37,541 nt of DNA from an uncultured Collinsella sp. (GTDB taxonomy: Bacteria > Actinomycetota > Coriobacteriia > Coriobacteriales > Coriobacteriaceae). The notes beneath the pieces are model-generated. The model was not told the origin of the DNA. It did no database searches and saw only the letters and a program-made list of their open reading frames with translations. Of this stretch, positions 8,705 to 15,798 are shown in pieces. The position numbers were made by a program, and so were the translations under genes. Where the stretch lies: positions 1 to 37,541 of the forward strand of contig CAUDZT010000016.1 in assembly GCA_958453935.1 (NCBI GenBank). The letters run 5' to 3'. Within the stretch, counting starts at the first letter, position 1, and the number at the start of each line of letters is the position of its first letter.

Positions 8705-9985
8705 TTACTGCTTTACGGCACGTTCCAAGTGATTGCGTCCAAACAGCAGCAGTGCCGCGGGAACCGCCGTCACGACCATGCCTGCCCCCACGAGTGTCCG
8801 TTGTACGCCAAATGTTGCCGCCAGCCACGGGGCAATCGCCAGAGGGGCCACGCCGGCGAACATATTGCCAAAGCCCATGACCGAGTTCACACGGCCAAGC
8901 TGCTCGAGCGGTGCCGTCGTCTGCACAATGGTGTTGTGGAGCGGGTTGACGATGCCCCAAGCTATGCCCAGGGCGACCTGACCGACGAGGGCCACACCCA
9001 CGTACGGCGTCCCCACATAGAGCAGGCTTCCCAGGCCCACGGACATAAGTGCCACGAGCAGCGTTTTAAGGTTGACCAGGTGCGGCGGCAAGCGGAGCGC
9101 GAGCACGGCACCCAGCACCGCGCCGACACCGCAGGCAGACGAGAGCCAGCCCATCCACTCAACGCCGACGTGCAGGACATCGCGGTAGAAGAACGACTCC
9201 AGCGGATCGAAGGCTCCGTAGCCAAAGTTCGAAAGAAAAATGATGCAGAACAGCAGGGCGAGGACGCTGTTGGTGAAGACTGTCTTGATGCTGGCTGCGA
9301 AGGTGGCGCGGGCGGACGTGCTGGGGTTGGAGCTTTGTCCCGCACGCTCCCCTTCCTCTGCCGAATCGGCATCCGCATGCCCGGCGACATGGCTGGTCTG
9401 CGGCCTAAAGCCCCAACCGACAACGAACGCCAGCACGGTAAAGAGCATCATGAGCACGAACACCGCGCGCGACGATGCAGCCGCCGCGACAAAGCCGCCC
9501 AGCGTGGGGCCAACGATGATACTCACGTTTGAAAACATGGCGATGGCGGAGTTGATGTCTTTGAGCTCGACAGGATCGTCGGTGAGGTAGGCCGGATAGG
9601 ACGTGGCGATGGGCTGGGCAAATCCCATCACAAAGCCCAGGAACACCGCGCCGAGTAGGACGACGCCGGTCGCGCTACCAAAGGCGATGATTGCCGTGCC
9701 AGTTGCGAGAGCGCCGACGATGCTCAGCAAGAAATGGCGGCGCGGACCCCATGCGTCGAGCGCAGCGCCACCCGCAAAGGAACCCAGGATCACGAAAACG
9801 TTCATGAACAGGACGGCCAGCGACGTCGCGACGACCGAGGCATCGTCCGCATAGGTAAGCGTTCCGATGACGCCGATAAAATAACTGGTCTGAAACCCGG
9901 TGTAGATGAGGAAGCGCATTGCCACCAGGCGTTTAGCCTGCACGGACAGCGATGATTGAGGCTTTGAGAAAAGAGATGCGAGCAT
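8705..9985 (-). CDS. MFS transporter, putative drug/metabolite exporter
   Basis: 426-residue inner-membrane protein with about 12 hydrophobic segments in two halves, separated by a polar Ser/Glu/Ala-rich loop (about residues 200-230). This is the layout of the major facilitator superfamily. It resembles the EntS/MFS_3 exporter group, for example in the GFVMGFAQPIATSYP helix. The start at 9985 is set by AAGGAG seven bases upstream; the longer frame to 10024 has no such site. The gene is not in an operon. Substrate and energy coupling (probably proton antiport) are inferred from the family only. Confidence 0.85.
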   Translation of the reverse strand: MLASLFSKPQSSLSVQAKRLVAMRFLIYTGFQTSYFIGVIGTLTYADDASVVATSLAVLFMNVFVILGSFAGGAALDAWGPRRHFLLSIVGALATGTAIIAFGSATGVVLLGAVFLGFVMGFAQPIATSYPAYLTDDPVELKDINSAIAMFSNVSIIVGPTLGGFVAAAASSRAVFVLMMLFTVLAFVVGWGFRPQTSHVAGHADADSAEEGERAGQSSNPSTSARATFAASIKTVFTNSVLALLFCIIFLSNFGYGAFDPLESFFYRDVLHVGVEWMGWLSSACGVGAVLGAVLALRLPPHLVNLKTLLVALMSVGLGSLLYVGTPYVGVALVGQVALGIAWGIVNPLHNTIVQTTAPLEQLGRVNSVMGFGNMFAGVAPLAIAPWLAATFGVQRTLVGAGMVVTAVPAALLLFGRNHLERAVKQ

Positions 9986-10116
9986 GGAGACTCCTTGTTT
10001 CATACGAATACGGGCGGTGGGCATTCGCCACCGTCTGTCAAATCAATCTATCCGCATGAAACATTAAGGACGCATCAGGACCCTTCTCTCCGTTTTTCGC
10101 CCGTCATGAACTACTT

Positions 10117-10149
10117 GGTAGATTGTAAGGCATGTCCCACACATCTACC
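10117..10149 (-). promoter_or_regulatory. Candidate MFS promoter inside a 33-bp inverted repeat
   Basis: GGTAGAT (10117-10123) and its complement ATCTACC (10143-10149) enclose a minus-strand TACAAT, a good -10. TTGGTA, 4 of 6 to the -35 consensus, stands 18 bases before it. The dyad covering both hexamers would suit a repressor. It lies about 130 bases upstream of the MFS start. Confidence 0.4.
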
Positions 10150-10154
10150 AAAGC

Positions 10155-10194
10155 AAAAACCACCACAAAGGTGCCTGGCCCCTTTGTGGTGGTT
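10155..10194 (-). terminator. Family A hairpin repeat, terminator-like
   Basis: CCACCACAAAGG and CCTTTGTGGTGG form a perfect 12-bp stem. On minus, five T follow. It lies 28 bases past the stop of the beta-glucosidase gene and probably ends that transcript. Confidence 0.7.
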
Positions 10195-10221
10195 GCGACG
10201 TTTACGCTGGTTGAGACTTGG

Positions 10222-11670
10222 CTAGGCCAGGTCGGCGCCGTTGGTGGCGATGACCTTCTTGTACCAGAAGAAGCTGTCCTTGCGGCTGCGGGCGAGCGTG
10301 CCGTTGCCGTCGTTGTCCTTGTCGACGTAGATGAAGCCGTAGCGCTTCTTCATCTCGCCGGTCGAGGCGCTCACCAAATCGATGCAGCCCCACATGGTGT
10401 AGCCCATCAGGTCCACGCCGTCCTCGATGGCAATCTCCATCTGCTTGATATGCTCGCGCAGGTAATCGATGCGGTAGCCGTCGTGAATCGCACCGTCCGC
10501 CTCGACCTCGTCCACCGCGCCCAGGCCGTTCTCGACGATCATCAGCGGCACCTGGTAGCGGTCGTAGACCTCCTCCAGGTAGTAACGCAGGCCCTCGGGG
10601 TCGATCGCCCAACCCCAATCGCTCTTCTTGAGGTACTCGTTGCCGGCGCCACCAAAGATGTTGCCCTGCTCCAGCAGCACCGGGTCAGCCGTGGCCGTGG
10701 CGCTCATGTAGTAGCTAAAGCTGTAGAAGTCGACCTTGCCGGCGGCCAGCGTGGCGGCGTCCTCGGGCGAAACCTCCACGTGCACGCCTTCGCGGCGCCA
10801 CACGCTGGGCGCCCACGAGGGATACGCACCGCGCACCTGCACGTCGCCGCAGTAGAAGTTCATCTCGCGCTGCTGCTTTTGTGCGGCCAGAACGTCTGCC
10901 GGATTGCACGTGTGCGGGTAGCAGGCGTTGCCGGCGATCATGCAGCCGATCTTGTTCTGGGGATCGATCTGATGGCCCATGGTGACGCACTTGGCGCTCG
11001 CCAGGAACTGATGGTGCAGGGCATCGAAGCGCGCCTGCGGGTCGTCCCAGTCGCAGTCGCCAAAGGCCATGGGCGTGTCGGTTGCCTCGGGCACCATGCC
11101 GCCGCCCATCACGCCGCCAAAGCCGCCCATGAGCAGGCAATTGATTTCGTTAAAGGTGAGCCAGTAGCGCACCAGGCCCTTGTACTCGGTCATGACGGTG
11201 CGGGCGTAGTTGAGGTAGAAATCGATGAGCTTGGGGTTCTTCCAGCCTCCGTAGTTTTTGGACAGACCATAAGGCAGCTCATAGTGGCTAAGGGTGACCA
11301 TGGGCTCGATGCCCTGCTCCTGACAGGCCTGGAACACACGGCGGTAGAACTCGATGCCGGCCTGGTTGGGCTCGGCCTCGTCGCCGTTGGGGAAGATACG
11401 GCTCCAGTTGATGGACATGCGGTAGCACTTAAAGCCCATCTCGCCAAAAAGCTTGATGTCGTCGAGATAGTGATGGTACATGTCCACGGCCTCGTGGCTG
11501 GGATAGTGGTACTGGGGCAGAATGCCGTCGGTAATGTGGCGCGGCTCGGAGACCGTGCCGCCGGTCATGATGTCGGGAACGCCGAGGCCCTTGCCGTCCT
11601 CGTTGTATCCGCCTTCGCACTGATTGGCGGCAGTGGCACCGCCCCACAGAAATCCATCGGGAAAAGCCAT
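10222..11670 (-). CDS. 6-phospho-beta-glucosidase, GH1
   Basis: 482-residue cytosolic glycosidase of family GH1. It cleaves 6-phospho-beta-glucosides (such as phosphorylated cellobiose, arbutin or salicin) after PTS uptake. The N-terminus FLWGGATAANQCEG is typical. The acid/base Glu is in TFNEIN and the nucleophile Glu in IVENG. The C-terminal SASTGEMKKRYGFIYVD supplies the Ser/Lys/Tyr set that binds the 6-phosphate, which separates these enzymes from plain beta-glucosidases. The start at 11670 has AAAGGAG six bases upstream. The PTS EIIBC and BglG-type genes lie upstream in the same direction, but 650 bases of structured non-coding DNA separate it from the PTS gene. It may therefore have its own control. 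An arbutin-specific versus general role cannot be told. Confidence 0.94.
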   Translation of the reverse strand: MAFPDGFLWGGATAANQCEGGYNEDGKGLGVPDIMTGGTVSEPRHITDGILPQYHYPSHEAVDMYHHYLDDIKLFGEMGFKCYRMSINWSRIFPNGDEAEPNQAGIEFYRRVFQACQEQGIEPMVTLSHYELPYGLSKNYGGWKNPKLIDFYLNYARTVMTEYKGLVRYWLTFNEINCLLMGGFGGVMGGGMVPEATDTPMAFGDCDWDDPQARFDALHHQFLASAKCVTMGHQIDPQNKIGCMIAGNACYPHTCNPADVLAAQKQQREMNFYCGDVQVRGAYPSWAPSVWRREGVHVEVSPEDAATLAAGKVDFYSFSYYMSATATADPVLLEQGNIFGGAGNEYLKKSDWGWAIDPEGLRYYLEEVYDRYQVPLMIVENGLGAVDEVEADGAIHDGYRIDYLREHIKQMEIAIEDGVDLMGYTMWGCIDLVSASTGEMKKRYGFIYVDKDNDGNGTLARSRKDSFFWYKKVIATNGADLA

Positions 11671-11701
11671 GTTGGCTCCTTTCGTACGTGTTGGGATGTT
11701 G

Positions 11702-11726
11702 CGTGGACGCCGAAGCGGCGTCCACG
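11702..11726. other. Perfect 11-bp hairpin in the beta-glucosidase leader
   Basis: CGTGGACGCCG and its exact complement enclose three bases, 32 bases before the beta-glucosidase start codon. No T-run follows in either direction, so it is not a terminator. It could be an operator or an mRNA-stabilising 5' structure. Confidence 0.5.
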
Positions 11727-11766
11727 AGGTAATTTGCGTCCCGATCGGAGTTCGCGTTGAGTCGGC

Positions 11767-11928
11767 CGCCACGAAACCGGCCCATCTACTACGTTTAGTC
11801 GTGAACCCCCGACCACGCCGCAATTGTCAAAAATAAAACCGCAGGTAGACGGCTTGGCGGTTTTCGAAAAACCACCGTGTGGTTGGCCCCTACCACTTAA
11901 ACGTAGTAGATAGGCCGGTTTCGTGGCG
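11767..11928. repeat. 162-bp inverted-repeat element, copy 1, function unknown
   Basis: The ends, 11767-11796 and 11899-11928, are complementary at 29 of 30 positions. Inside are further perfect hairpins: AAAACCGC/GCGGTTTT (11835-11864), AACCAC/GTGGTT (11870-11884) and a short GTCG/CGAC near 11798. Together they could fold as a long closing stem with several arms. The core at 11835-11863 matches 25 of 29 bases of the core in copy 2 at the same relative place, while the closing arms differ between copies. No convincing protein is encoded. On minus, the 8-bp core hairpin is followed by a T-rich run and could end transcription. Confidence 0.75.
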
Positions 11929-12060
11929 AGGCATGTTGCGGGACGCGCACGGACCGACCCATCGAAACTATGCCGGCTTAAGATATGCGGACGGAGCTGA
12001 CGGAGACGACGTTTGCCCAGATAAAACCGACCAAAATAAACCTGTCCCTTATTGGCAGGT

Positions 12061-12216
12061 TCAAAACCATGCCGGTTTACGGGGCAGAACCAGTGCCCCT
12101 TGAGCATGCCAGAAACGGCAAGGACAAAACCGCAGGTAGGAGGCTTGTCAGTTTACGGAAAAACGGGGTATGGTCAGCACTCACCGTTTCAGCCCCGTAA
12201 TCCGGCATGGTTTTGA
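12061..12216. repeat. 156-bp inverted-repeat element, copy 2
   Basis: The ends, 12061-12085 and 12192-12216, are complementary at 24 of 25 positions. Inner pairings include AAACGG/CCGTTT near the right arm and CCTTG/CAAGG on the left. The shared core is at 12126-12154, 65 bases from the left end (68 in copy 1) and 90 from the right end (93 in copy 1). A fragment resembling its left arm (ACTATGCCGG) also occurs near 11975. The elements stand between the PTS terminator and the beta-glucosidase gene. Confidence 0.75.
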
Positions 12217-12261
12217 TTTTGGGCAGTCGCTCGGACGAGCGCATGGCATCTAGCCCCTTTG

Positions 12262-12292
12262 AAAAAAACCGGCGGGGCGCTCCCCCCCCCGG
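12262..12292 (-). terminator. Terminator of the PTS gene containing a C9 tract
   Basis: On minus, CCGG-GGGG pairs with CCCC-G-CCGG (one bulge) and seven T follow (12262-12268). The arm contains nine identical bases (12282-12290), so slippage there could alter stem strength. Confidence 0.75.
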
Positions 12293-12319
12293 CTTGGTAC
12301 CGAGTCTTTGTCGTTTGGG

Positions 12320-13759
12320 CTACTTGGCAGCCTCGGGCTTGTAGGTGGCAAACTCGATCGCAAAGCCCACGGCGGCACCCACGAAAGAGGCAACGATAGC
12401 CCAGATCATGTGGTTGATGCCGTTAACACCGGAGGGGTCGATGAAGGACAGCCAGTTGAAGACGCCCAGACCACCGGACATGTACACCACGGCGCCGGAG
12501 AGACCAATGATGAGGCCGCCCACAGCAGAACCGATGCTGGCGTTGATGAAGGCCTTCTTATCGGGCAGGGCGACACCGTAGATAGCGGGCTCGGTGACAC
12601 CAAAGAAGAAGGCGGAGATCATGGCCGGCAGCGCGATACCGCGGAACTTCTCGTCCTTGTTCTTGAGATACATGGCGAAGAGCACGGCGCCCAGCGAGAA
12701 GGAGTGGGCGATAACGGAGCCCAGGATGTAGTCGTGGCCCAGAGTGGACAGGTTGACCAGCGCGATGGGCACGAGCGACCAGTGGAAGCCAAAGATGACC
12801 AGGCACATCCAGAAGGCACCGACGAGGGTGCAGCCCAGGAGGGAGCCGATCATGGGCAGGCCAAACAGCAGCGCGAAGAACTCACCAAGCAGGTTGGTGA
12901 TGAGCGTGGCGATGGGGCCAATGACCAGATAGCCAAGGGTGACGGTAACGGTGACGACGATCAGCGGGGTGAAGAACATCTTCATAGAAGCGGGCATCCA
13001 CTTCTTAACCCAGTGCTCGAGGGTGGAGCCAAACCAGACCATGAGCAGGATGGGGATAACGGAGCTGGTGTAACCCGAGGCAGGCATGATGAGCGGCAGG
13101 CCCAGGAACGTGGTGTACCAAGAGAAGGTGCCAGCAAAGCCGAGCTCGACGGAGCCGACAACCTCGCCCGAGGTCAGGGCAACCATGGTGGGATACACCA
13201 GGGCAAAGGCGATGGCCATGCCGTTGAACTCGCTCATCTTGAACTTCTTGGCCGCGGTAAAGCCAAGCACCACGGGCAGGAAGTAGAACATGCCGTCAGC
13301 GACGGTGTAGAGCAGCGTGTAGGCGCCGTCGTTGGCAAAGCTCGGGACCAGGAAGGTAGCGAGCGCCAGCAGGCCCTTCATGATACCGGCAGCGGCGAAG
13401 GTGCCGAGCATGGGGGCGAAGATGCCCGAGATGAGGTCGATGATCACATCGGTAACGCCCTTGGGAGCGGCATCGTCGTCATCGGCGTCGACGGCGCCGC
13501 CGTCGCTAAAACCGCCGGCCTTGAGAACGGCGTCGTAGACGTCCTCGACGATGTTGCCCACAACAACCTGGTACTGGCCGTTGGCGTGCATGACCTTGAT
13601 GACGTTGGGCAGCTCGGAGATTGCCTCGTCATTGGCCTTCGACTCGTCCTTGAGCTTAAAACGAACACGGGTAATGCAGTGTGCGACGCATTTGACGTTG
13701 GACTTGCCGCCAACCAGCTCTACGATCTGGGCAGCAAGATCGTCGTATTTACCTGCCAT
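12320..13759 (-). CDS. PTS beta-glucoside transporter, EIIBC
   Basis: 479-residue membrane permease that imports and phosphorylates beta-glucosides using phosphate from HPr via EIIA. The EIIB domain is N-terminal, with the phospho-cysteine in AHCITRVRF (about residue 28). The EIIC domain follows with about 10 membrane segments and the conserved FGVTEPAIYGV. The chain ends soon after EIIC, so the EIIA domain present in many BglP/BglF proteins is missing and must come from another gene. The start at 13759 has AGAGAGG upstream; a TTG 21 bases earlier is less likely. It follows bglG by about 120 bases. A hairpin in that gap may be an antitermination target. Confidence 0.93.
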   Translation of the reverse strand: MAGKYDDLAAQIVELVGGKSNVKCVAHCITRVRFKLKDESKANDEAISELPNVIKVMHANGQYQVVVGNIVEDVYDAVLKAGGFSDGGAVDADDDDAAPKGVTDVIIDLISGIFAPMLGTFAAAGIMKGLLALATFLVPSFANDGAYTLLYTVADGMFYFLPVVLGFTAAKKFKMSEFNGMAIAFALVYPTMVALTSGEVVGSVELGFAGTFSWYTTFLGLPLIMPASGYTSSVIPILLMVWFGSTLEHWVKKWMPASMKMFFTPLIVVTVTVTLGYLVIGPIATLITNLLGEFFALLFGLPMIGSLLGCTLVGAFWMCLVIFGFHWSLVPIALVNLSTLGHDYILGSVIAHSFSLGAVLFAMYLKNKDEKFRGIALPAMISAFFFGVTEPAIYGVALPDKKAFINASIGSAVGGLIIGLSGAVVYMSGGLGVFNWLSFIDPSGVNGINHMIWAIVASFVGAAVGFAIEFATYKPEAAK

Positions 13760-13836
13760 GATCTGTCCTCTCTTTTCCAAATTTCGACAAAAATATCCCC
13801 TACCGCGAGCCGGTACCTTGCCCGCAGTTAGAAACC

Positions 13837-13872
13837 AAAAAGAATTGTTGCGATTGCCGCCGGGCTGGCGGC
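13837..13872 (-). terminator. Possible attenuator between bglG and the PTS gene
   Basis: GCCGCC-AGCCC-GGCGGC forms a perfect 6-bp stem six bases past the bglG stop. On minus, five T come only about 14 bases later, so it is a poor classical terminator. Further on, GGTTTCTAACTGC...GGCAAGG loosely recalls a RAT sequence. It could be a second control point, but it is weak. Confidence 0.3.
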
Positions 13873-13877
13873 TTTAC

Positions 13878-14723
13878 TCACTCGGTCTGCGAAGCCGATC
13901 GCAGACGGTTGATATGCATCATCAGATACAAGAGCTCCTCGTCCGAGCAGCTCTGCTTGAACTCTTTCTCGAACACGCGGTTGATGGCGTACGCACACTG
14001 GTAGGCCTCGGGAAAATCGCGGGCGGCCTGCATAAACAGTGAGGAGTTCTCGGTCTGCGTGCAGCTGCCCTTAACAAGGCGGCGAACCAAAAAGCGCAGG
14101 TGCGCAAGAAAGCGAATGTAGCAGTACGACGCCGTGTCGAGCGAGCAGCCGAGCTGCTTTTCCACGGAATGGGTTACCTCGTCAAGCACGCGGGTGCTCT
14201 TCATGATGAAGTCCATGTCCTTGGCGCGGCCCATGCCGTCGACCTCGGCGTTAACGATGTGGAGCGCGATGCTCGTGGCCTCGTTCTGACCCAGCTTGGC
14301 GCCGGTGTGCTTTTGCACGATGGCGAGCGCGGCCTGACCGATTTCGAGCTCACGCGGGTAGATGAAAGCCACCTCATGCTCGAGCGGGTTGGGAGCGCTG
14401 ATCTGGTCGTCGTCGCGCTGAACGGCAAACTGCAGGTGATCTGCCAGGATAAAGGGCAGGCCACCGGACAGCTTGCAACCAAGCTGCTGGGATGCGAAGC
14501 AGGCAATGTTGCTTGCCGCGAGCAGAACGTCGTCGGGAAGTGTGCCGACCATATCCTGCAGGCTCTCGGGAACGTTATAGAATTTGCGCTGGATGAGCGA
14601 CTCATCGACAAGCTCGTAGGGCATCTCGTGAAAACCGATGCCCTTGCCAAAGACAACAACCTCTCGGCCGTCATCGCTGGCGGCGAGAGCAACGTTATTG
14701 TTGATCTTCTTTAAAATGAGCAT
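13878..14723 (-). CDS. BglG/LicT-family transcription antiterminator
   Basis: 281-residue RNA-binding antiterminator. Residues 1-55 match the CAT RNA-binding domain (ILKKINNNVALA, VVFGKGIGFHE). Two PTS-regulation domains follow, with conserved histidines in ADHLQFAV and EHEVAFIYPRE (PRD1) and AHLRFLVRR and MMHINRL (PRD2). In this family, phosphorylation by the EII and HPr lets the dimer bind a RAT hairpin when substrate is present, preventing termination. The start at 14723 has GAGGAG upstream, and that site lies inside the leader terminator. The order bglG, EIIBC, glucosidase fits self-regulated beta-glucoside use. Confidence 0.93.
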   Translation of the reverse strand: MLILKKINNNVALAASDDGREVVVFGKGIGFHEMPYELVDESLIQRKFYNVPESLQDMVGTLPDDVLLAASNIACFASQQLGCKLSGGLPFILADHLQFAVQRDDDQISAPNPLEHEVAFIYPRELEIGQAALAIVQKHTGAKLGQNEATSIALHIVNAEVDGMGRAKDMDFIMKSTRVLDEVTHSVEKQLGCSLDTASYCYIRFLAHLRFLVRRLVKGSCTQTENSSLFMQAARDFPEAYQCAYAINRVFEKEFKQSCSDEELLYLMMHINRLRSASQTE

Positions 14724-14724
14724 G

Positions 14725-14815
14725 AAAAAACTCCTCGGACATCGGCGCTAGACGACGGGGCGATATTCCTCGTCTTCTATTATGCGCAAGTGATGCCTCC
14801 CGAGGAGTAACAAAC
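14725..14815 (-). promoter_or_regulatory. RAT-like antiterminator overlapping a terminator before bglG
   Basis: On minus, 14815-14789 contains TTGTTACT-CC-TCGG-GAGGCA, close to the known BglG/LicT target (TTGTTACTG...CAGGCA). The same ACTCCTCGG (14800-14808) can instead pair perfectly with CCGAGGAGT (14730-14738), followed by six T (14725-14730). The second fold is a terminator and also buries the GAGGAG ribosome site of bglG. The loop between is 61 bases and holds a small hairpin, GACGA/TCGTC. The two folds exclude each other, as expected for antitermination. RAT identity is by eye. Confidence 0.65.
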
Positions 14816-14832
14816 TTGTGAGCACGTGGGCG

Positions 14833-14838
14833 ATTGTA
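14833..14838 (-). promoter_or_regulatory. Candidate -10 box of the bglG promoter
   Basis: Minus-strand TACAAT lies so that transcription would begin about 10 bases before the RAT-like sequence. No good -35 hexamer is visible at normal spacing. Confidence 0.4.
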
Positions 14839-14885
14839 GGATGAAACTTGCATGCAGCGTAAGCCCCATTGGTGCGAAAGTCCGC

Positions 14886-14914
14886 TGAACGGTAGGAAAT
14901 CGCCTGTAAACGGC
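14886..14914. repeat. Second copy of the GAACGG paired repeat
   Basis: TGAACGGT and TAAACGGC lie 21 bp apart. The unit matches that at 7456-7483 at about 22 of 28 positions. It abuts a family A hairpin and lies about 165 bases upstream of bglG. Confidence 0.5.
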
Positions 14915-14955
14915 AAAACCACCACAAAGGTGCCTGGCCCCTTTGTGGTGGTTTT
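14915..14955 (-). terminator. Family A hairpin repeat, terminator-like
   Basis: CCACCACAAAGG/CCTTTGTGGTGG form a 12-bp stem. On minus, four T follow. It lies 17 bases past the stop of the histidine phosphatase gene. Confidence 0.7.
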
Positions 14956-14971
14956 GGCTGATGCCCCGATG

Positions 14972-15556
14972 TTACTCGCGCGGGGTGCCGTAGGGGTTGT
15001 ACAAATCTGCAAGAGCAAATGTGCCGGTAGTAGCATCAAAGTCGAGTTCGAGCACACAGCAGTTGCCAATGCGGTGCTTCATCTTGAGCGGCTCCACGCC
15101 CACGCCGCGCATGACCTGAGCCGCTGCGGCGCCATGGCTCACGCACAACACTCTCTCATGTCCAGGGCGCTGCATGAACTCGGTGATGGTCGCCATCATA
15201 CGCTCGCGAAACTCGACTTCGCCCTCGCCGTCATACTGCTTGTAAAAATCGCCGTACGGCAGGCGCGGATTCAAATCCTCGCTCGCGCCCTCAAATTTGC
15301 CAAAGTTCCACTCCTTAAGGCCCTTGACGCGCTCGTAAGGCTGACCGGGGAACGCAAGCTCAAGCGTGTCGCACGCACGCTCGGACGTCGAACTGTACGC
15401 ATGGTCAAACGTAAGGCCACGCCCTCGCAGGGTCGCACCGACAGTTTTAGCCTGCTCGATTCCCAGCTCGGTGAGCGGCGAGTCACACCAGCCCTGCTTG
15501 CGACGAAGCAAGTTAAAGAGCGTTTGACCGTGACGCATAAAGTACAGTTTTGACAT
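14972..15556 (-). CDS. Histidine phosphatase (phosphoglycerate-mutase-like)
   Basis: 194-residue cytosolic phosphatase of the histidine phosphatase superfamily, branch 1. The catalytic RHG is at residues 8-10 (FMRHGQT), with further conserved residues in SSTSERACDT, LKEWNFGKFEG and the second histidine in CVSHGAA. The length fits small-molecule phosphatases such as CobC/GpmB-like proteins rather than glycolytic mutase. The start at 15556 has GGAGG four bases upstream. It is a single-gene unit with its own promoter (15589-15619) and a family A terminator. The substrate is unknown. Confidence 0.9.
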   Translation of the reverse strand: MSKLYFMRHGQTLFNLLRRKQGWCDSPLTELGIEQAKTVGATLRGRGLTFDHAYSSTSERACDTLELAFPGQPYERVKGLKEWNFGKFEGASEDLNPRLPYGDFYKQYDGEGEVEFRERMMATITEFMQRPGHERVLCVSHGAAAAQVMRGVGVEPLKMKHRIGNCCVLELDFDATTGTFALADLYNPYGTPRE

Positions 15557-15588
15557 GAGGCCTCCGTGATCGCAATCGTTTGTCAGCG

Positions 15589-15619
15589 ATTATGACACCT
15601 TGAGCTAACTTTAAGTCAA
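15589..15619 (-). promoter_or_regulatory. Candidate promoter of the histidine phosphatase gene
   Basis: Minus-strand TTGACT (15614-15619) and CATAAT (15589-15594) are spaced 19 bases apart. Both hexamers are 5 of 6 to consensus. The leader would be about 25 bases. Confidence 0.5.
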
Positions 15620-15630
15620 AGCTTTTTTGC

Positions 15631-15663
15631 AAAAACCACCACAAAGATGCCTGTCCCTTTTTG
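15631..15663. repeat. Family A repeat, partial copy
   Basis: CCACCACAAAGATGCCTGTCCC is followed by a lost right arm (TTTTTGG). Unlike the other copies it is not adjacent to a stop codon. Confidence 0.5.
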
Positions 15664-15674
15664 GCATGTTATGG

Positions 15675-15792
15675 CAGCGCAGCGAGCCGGTTCCAAGTGC
15701 CCCAGGTCGCCCCGAAAGAGGAGCGACGCGTACTTTGGTACGCGAGCGACGGCTTGAGGGGCGAGATGGGGTGCTTGGGGCCGGCGCAGCGT
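15675..15792. repeat. Long imperfect hairpin (family C) after moaC-mobB
   Basis: About 118 bases form one long imperfect dyad. The outer arms are CGCAGCGAGCCGG.. and ..CCGGCGCAGCG, then AAGTGCCCCA against TGGGGTGCTT, then TCGCCCC against GGGGCGA, around a central GCGTAC-TTTG-GTACGC (15728-15743). It begins six bases past the moaC-mobB stop on minus. No T-run follows. It looks like a structured repeat element; only this one copy is in the window. Confidence 0.6.
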
Positions 15793-15798
15793 CAAGCC

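Noticed and set aside
10132..11760. 542-codon plus-strand frame opposite the beta-glucosidase
   Set aside because: Complement of a strongly supported GH1 gene; its sequence has no recognisable domain.
11565..12107. 180-codon open frame across the region upstream of the beta-glucosidase
   Set aside because: It runs through the inverted-repeat elements and into the glucosidase start in another frame, has no ribosome site and resembles no protein. Treated as non-coding.
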